Assembly (NCBI GenBank): GCA_022563655.1
Contig: JADFMW010000083.1
Span: 1-10,108, forward strand
Direction: 5' to 3'
Origin: Pseudomonadota bacterium
Lineage (GTDB): Bacteria; Pseudomonadota; Alphaproteobacteria; JAAXGF01
DNA length: 10,108 nucleotides
The translations under genes and the position numbers were made by a program. The notes beneath the pieces were generated by a model. That model ran no database searches. It was not told where the DNA came from and saw nothing but the letters and a program-made list of their open reading frames with translations. Below, piece after piece: positions 8,150 through 10,108 of the stretch (positions are counted from its first letter, which is position 1; each line of letters opens with the position of its first letter).

Positions 8150-8599
8150 CAGGCGGCGGCGCTCGCCGGGCGCCGCCGGCGGCGGGAACAGCAGGGTCGG
8201 CGCGATCATGTCCGCCAGCGAAATCTCGTCGAGCGCCTGGCGGATGGCGTTGTTGATCTTCAGCCAGCTGCCCCGCGTCGGGCAGAACGTCTCCAGGCTG
8301 CACGCCCCGCCGTCGGCATCGAGGCATTCGGTCATGGCGATCGGCCCGTCGACCGCGGCGATGATCTCGGTCACCGATATCTCGGAAGGCGCGCGCGCCA
8401 GGGTGTAGCCGCCGTTCACGCCGCGGTGTGACTCGAGCAGCCCATGGCGCGACAGCGCCTTGAGAACCTTGCTCACCGTCGGCTCCGGAATCCGGGTTGC
8501 CGCCGCCACCGCGTGCGCCGCGCACGGCCGCTCCGCATCTCCCGCGATGTGGGTCATCAGGACCACGCCGTAGTCTGCCAGCCGGCTCAGCCGAATCAT
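8141..8599 (-). CDS. Rrf2-family SUF operon regulator (IscR-like)
   Basis: This 152-residue winged-helix transcription factor belongs to the Rrf2 family, in the branch found at the head of proteobacterial SUF operons. The N-terminal LSRLADYGVVLM and the recognition region PEPTVSKVLKALSRHGLLES (39-58) followed by RGVNGGYTLAR are characteristic. Cys92, Cys100 and Cys106 form a CX7CX5C cluster close to IscR's cluster-binding pattern, so it likely senses Fe-S status, probably through a [2Fe-2S] cluster. It is the first gene of the operon. The ATG at 8597-8599 follows a GGAG at 4 bases. The C-terminus (RRRLIS) and stop are encoded by or abut the 16-bp repeats, so the tail may vary between relatives. 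Autoregulation is expected for the family but not shown. Confidence 0.93.
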   Translation of the reverse strand: MIRLSRLADYGVVLMTHIAGDAERPCAAHAVAAATRIPEPTVSKVLKALSRHGLLESHRGVNGGYTLARAPSEISVTEIIAAVDGPIAMTECLDADGGACSLETFCPTRGSWLKINNAIRQALDEISLADMIAPTLLFPPPAAPGERRRLIS

Positions 8600-8617
8600 C
8601 TTGCTCCGCCCCGTCGC

Positions 8618-8673
8618 GAATGAGGACCGCTACAGTCCTGTATGTCAATTAAGCACCTTGCGGAGATAGTCAA
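8618..8673 (-). promoter_or_regulatory. candidate SUF operon promoter and operator region
   Basis: The minus strand carries two -35-like boxes 25 bp apart: TTGACT (8668-8673) and TTGACA (8643-8648). A TAATTG lies 16 bp after the first box, and CCTCAT lies 17 bp after the second. Next to the second box is a 5-2-5 inverted repeat, TACAGTCCTGTA (8631-8642), which would fall between -35 and -10, a good place for a repressor such as the adjacent Rrf2 protein. All -10 matches are weak, so the active promoter is uncertain. Confidence 0.42.
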
Positions 8674-8839
8674 GCCGTTTGACGCGGAATGCGGCGGCGG
8701 CGCTTTTGCCCCCATTCGCGGTGCTCCACCGGCAGGACCTCGGCGGACGCATGCCGTCCTGTTCTCCCGCCGCTCGCGCTCGCGGGACCGACTTCGCCCG
8801 ATCGGCGCAAACCAGTCCTTCGCTGCGGCCGTGGTCGGG

Positions 8840-8845
8840 TATAAG
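8840..8845 (+). promoter_or_regulatory. -10-like box of the SDR gene
   Basis: TATAAG lies 37 bp before the ATG at 8883. No convincing -35 box is seen at the right distance, so this is a tentative promoter element. Confidence 0.3.
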
Positions 8846-8882
8846 GCGTGCGTTGCCGTCTCAACGGAAGGAAGCGCAGACC

Positions 8883-9641
8883 ATGATCGATCTCAGCGGA
8901 AAGGTGACCCTCGTGACCGGCGGGTCGCGAGGGATCGGCGCCGCCGTCGTCCGCACCCTCGCGGGCGCGGGCGGCGACGTCGTGCTGCACTACGGCAGGA
9001 GCCACGAGCGCGCCGTGGCGCTCGCCGACGAGGTTGGCCGCGAGCGGTGCCACCTGGTGAGGGCCGATCTCGAGGACCAAGCCTGCGTGCCCGCGCTGTG
9101 GCGCGACGCCGTTGCCTGGAAGGGGCGCGTCGACGTGCTGGTCAACAACGCCGGCATCTATGTCGCGGCGGGCGTCGACGCCGACTTCGAGACCTGGGCC
9201 GCGACGTGGGCGCGCACCCTCGGCGTCAACCTGGTGGCGGCGGCGCACCTGTGCCGCGAGGCCGTCCGCCACTTCCGCGAGCGCGGTGGTGGCGCGATCG
9301 TCAACGTCGCCAGCCGCGCCGCCTTTCGCGGCGACGCCCCGGACTATACCCACTACGCCGCGTCGAAGGCCGGCATGGTGGCGCTGACGCGCACGATCGC
9401 GCGCGGTTTCGGGGCCGACAACATCGTCGCATTCGTCGTCGCGCCGGGCTTCGTGCGCACCGAGAGGGTGGAGCGGCGCATGCGCGACCACGGCGAGGAC
9501 TCGGTGCTCGACGAGATTCCCCTGGGCGACATGGCGAGCCCCGAGGACGTCGCCAACGTGGTGGCGTTCCTGGCCTCCGGGCTGGCGCGCCACGCCACCG
9601 GGGCGACGATCGACGTGAACGGCGCCTCCTACGTGCGCTGA
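8883..9641 (+). CDS. short-chain dehydrogenase/reductase (FabG-like), substrate unknown
   Basis: This 252-residue classical SDR is an NAD(P)-dependent oxidoreductase of the cytoplasm. Motifs are the cofactor glycine motif TGGSRGIG (12-19), NNAG (88-91), catalytic Tyr158 and Lys162 in YAASK, and a Ser at 144 (NVAS) that is 14 rather than the usual 13 residues ahead of the Tyr. APGFVRT (187-193) and the C-terminal GATIDVNGASYVR are family-typical. The start at 8883 gives MIDLSGKVTLVTGG, as expected, and is preceded by GGAAGGAAG (8866-8874); the in-frame ATG at 8679 would add a non-conserved tail. Substrate cannot be told from sequence. It appears monocistronic, convergent with glpD, and not part of the SUF operon. 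Confidence 0.93.
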   Translation: MIDLSGKVTLVTGGSRGIGAAVVRTLAGAGGDVVLHYGRSHERAVALADEVGRERCHLVRADLEDQACVPALWRDAVAWKGRVDVLVNNAGIYVAAGVDADFETWAATWARTLGVNLVAAAHLCREAVRHFRERGGGAIVNVASRAAFRGDAPDYTHYAASKAGMVALTRTIARGFGADNIVAFVVAPGFVRTERVERRMRDHGEDSVLDEIPLGDMASPEDVANVVAFLASGLARHATGATIDVNGASYVR

Positions 9642-9677
9642 GACGCGCCCTAGACGGCGTTCCGGAGGGCCGGCGTC
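9642..9677. terminator. hairpin between the convergent SDR and glpD genes
   Basis: GACGC-GCCCT (9642-9651) pairs with AGGGC (9666-9670) and GCGTC (9673-9677), giving a 10-bp stem with a two-base bulge and a 14-base loop. It starts right after the SDR stop and reaches into the glpD stop codon. It could serve both genes as a terminator, but no T-run follows on either strand. Confidence 0.4.
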
Positions 9678-10108
9678 ATTGTGCGCTCAGCCGCGCCCCG
9701 GCGGCGTTGCCGGCGAGCCAGCCGTCGAGCGCCGCGGCGGTCTCCTTGGGCGCGTGCAGGCCGAGCTTGCTGCGCCGCCACAGGATGTCCTCCGCCGTCG
9801 CCGCCCACTCGTTGCTCGCGAGGTACGCGACCTCGCGTTCGTGGAGGCCGGCGCCGAAGTCGCGGCCGAGGTCGTTCACCGAGCGCGCGTCGCCGAGCAG
9901 CGCCTCCGTGCGGGTGCCGTAGGCGCGCGCGTAGCGCTGCGCGAGGTCGGTGGGCAGCCACGGCCGGCCGCGGCAGAGCGCGCTCGAGAAACGCTCGAAG
10001 TCGGCGTCAGGCAGATCGCCGCCGGGCAGGGGCTCGAGCGCCGTCCACGGCGCTCCGGCGACGGGTATGTAGGGCCGGAGCATGTCGAGCGCGCGCGGGA
10101 GGTTTTCG
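9676..10108 (-). CDS. glpD: aerobic glycerol-3-phosphate dehydrogenase, C-terminal part
   Basis: These are the last ~143 residues of a FAD-dependent glycerol-3-phosphate dehydrogenase, which oxidises glycerol-3-phosphate to dihydroxyacetone phosphate at the membrane and feeds electrons to quinone. The frame is open to the right edge, so the FAD-binding N-terminal domain is outside the window. The visible part is the C-terminal helical DAO_C domain, with GAPWTALEPLPGGDLPDADF, LAQRYARAYGTR, LHEREVAYLASNEWAATAEDILWRRSKLGL and a final KETAAALDGWL. The LASNEWAATAEDILWRRSK block is diagnostic. The stop is 35 bases from that of the convergent SDR gene. Confidence 0.93.
   Translation of the reverse strand, partial: ENLPRALDMLRPYIPVAGAPWTALEPLPGGDLPDADFERFSSALCRGRPWLPTDLAQRYARAYGTRTEALLGDARSVNDLGRDFGAGLHEREVAYLASNEWAATAEDILWRRSKLGLHAPKETAAALDGWLAGNAAGARLSAQ

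Larger units (their letters stand above)
8600..8882. other. divergent intergenic region between the SUF regulator and the SDR gene
   Basis: No supported gene. The left part (about 8618-8675) holds the SUF promoter candidates and a dyad. The middle contains a GC hairpin, TCCCGC (8765-8770) with GCGGGA (8782-8787), and a CAGGAC/GTCCTG inverted pair (8733-8738 and 8756-8761). The right part holds a -10-like box and the ribosome binding site of the SDR gene. A long plus-strand frame starting at 8642 crosses the region but has no coding character. Confidence 0.6.

Noticed and set aside
8765..8787. GC hairpin TCCCGC/GCGGGA as a terminator
   Set aside because: No gene ends upstream of it on either strand, and there is no T-run; it is probably a chance structure in GC-rich DNA.
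8679..8882. In-frame upstream start (8679) for the SDR gene
   Set aside because: The extra segment is Arg/Ala-rich with no conserved feature, while the ATG at 8883 has a ribosome binding site and begins at the expected SDR N-terminus.
8642..9922. Long plus-strand frame overlapping the SDR gene
   Set aside because: It is a different frame from the SDR, Arg-rich and low in complexity, which is typical of a shadow frame in GC-rich DNA.

Overview
This is a high-GC proteobacterial chromosome segment. The gene types (a SUF operon with its own Rrf2 regulator and SufU, a YeeE/YedE sulfur transporter, GlpD) and the base composition fit an alphaproteobacterium of the Rhodospirillales type, but no rRNA or other marker is present and this placement is inference.

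Layout. Positions 2-904 (+) hold the 3' part of a YeeE/YedE-family membrane transporter, ending in a perfect hairpin. Positions 905-2300 form an accessory-looking interval: an unusually AT-rich leader with a promoter-like site and an inverted-repeat pair; a 68-codon ORF for a Trp/His/Arg-rich peptide; a 14-copy 11-bp tandem repeat; and a PqqD-domain ORF whose N-terminus resembles the start of an HprK-like kinase. Positions 2315-8599 (-) are a complete SUF iron-sulfur assembly operon, transcribed right to left as rrf2 regulator, sufB, sufC, sufD, sufS, sufU, sufT. A 16-bp tandem repeat lies between the regulator and sufB. After a divergent intergenic region, 8883-9641 (+) is a short-chain dehydrogenase/reductase, convergent with the C-terminal part of a glycerol-3-phosphate dehydrogenase (9676-10108, -).

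How the genes work together. SufS removes sulfur from cysteine and SufU accepts and relays it. SufBCD builds the cluster using SufC ATPase activity, SufT is an accessory maturation factor, and the Rrf2 protein, which has three cysteines placed to hold a cluster, probably adjusts expression to cluster supply. No sufA or sufE is seen. The YeeE protein may supply reduced sulfur to the cell, but no functional link to SUF is shown.

The least ordinary part is 1010-2300. There a small repeat-bearing peptide with its own promoter-like region and ribosome binding site precedes a PqqD-domain ORF. PqqD domains recognise leader peptides of ribosomally made, modified peptides. No maturation enzyme is present, so a peptide-modification locus, or its decayed remnant, is only a hypothesis.
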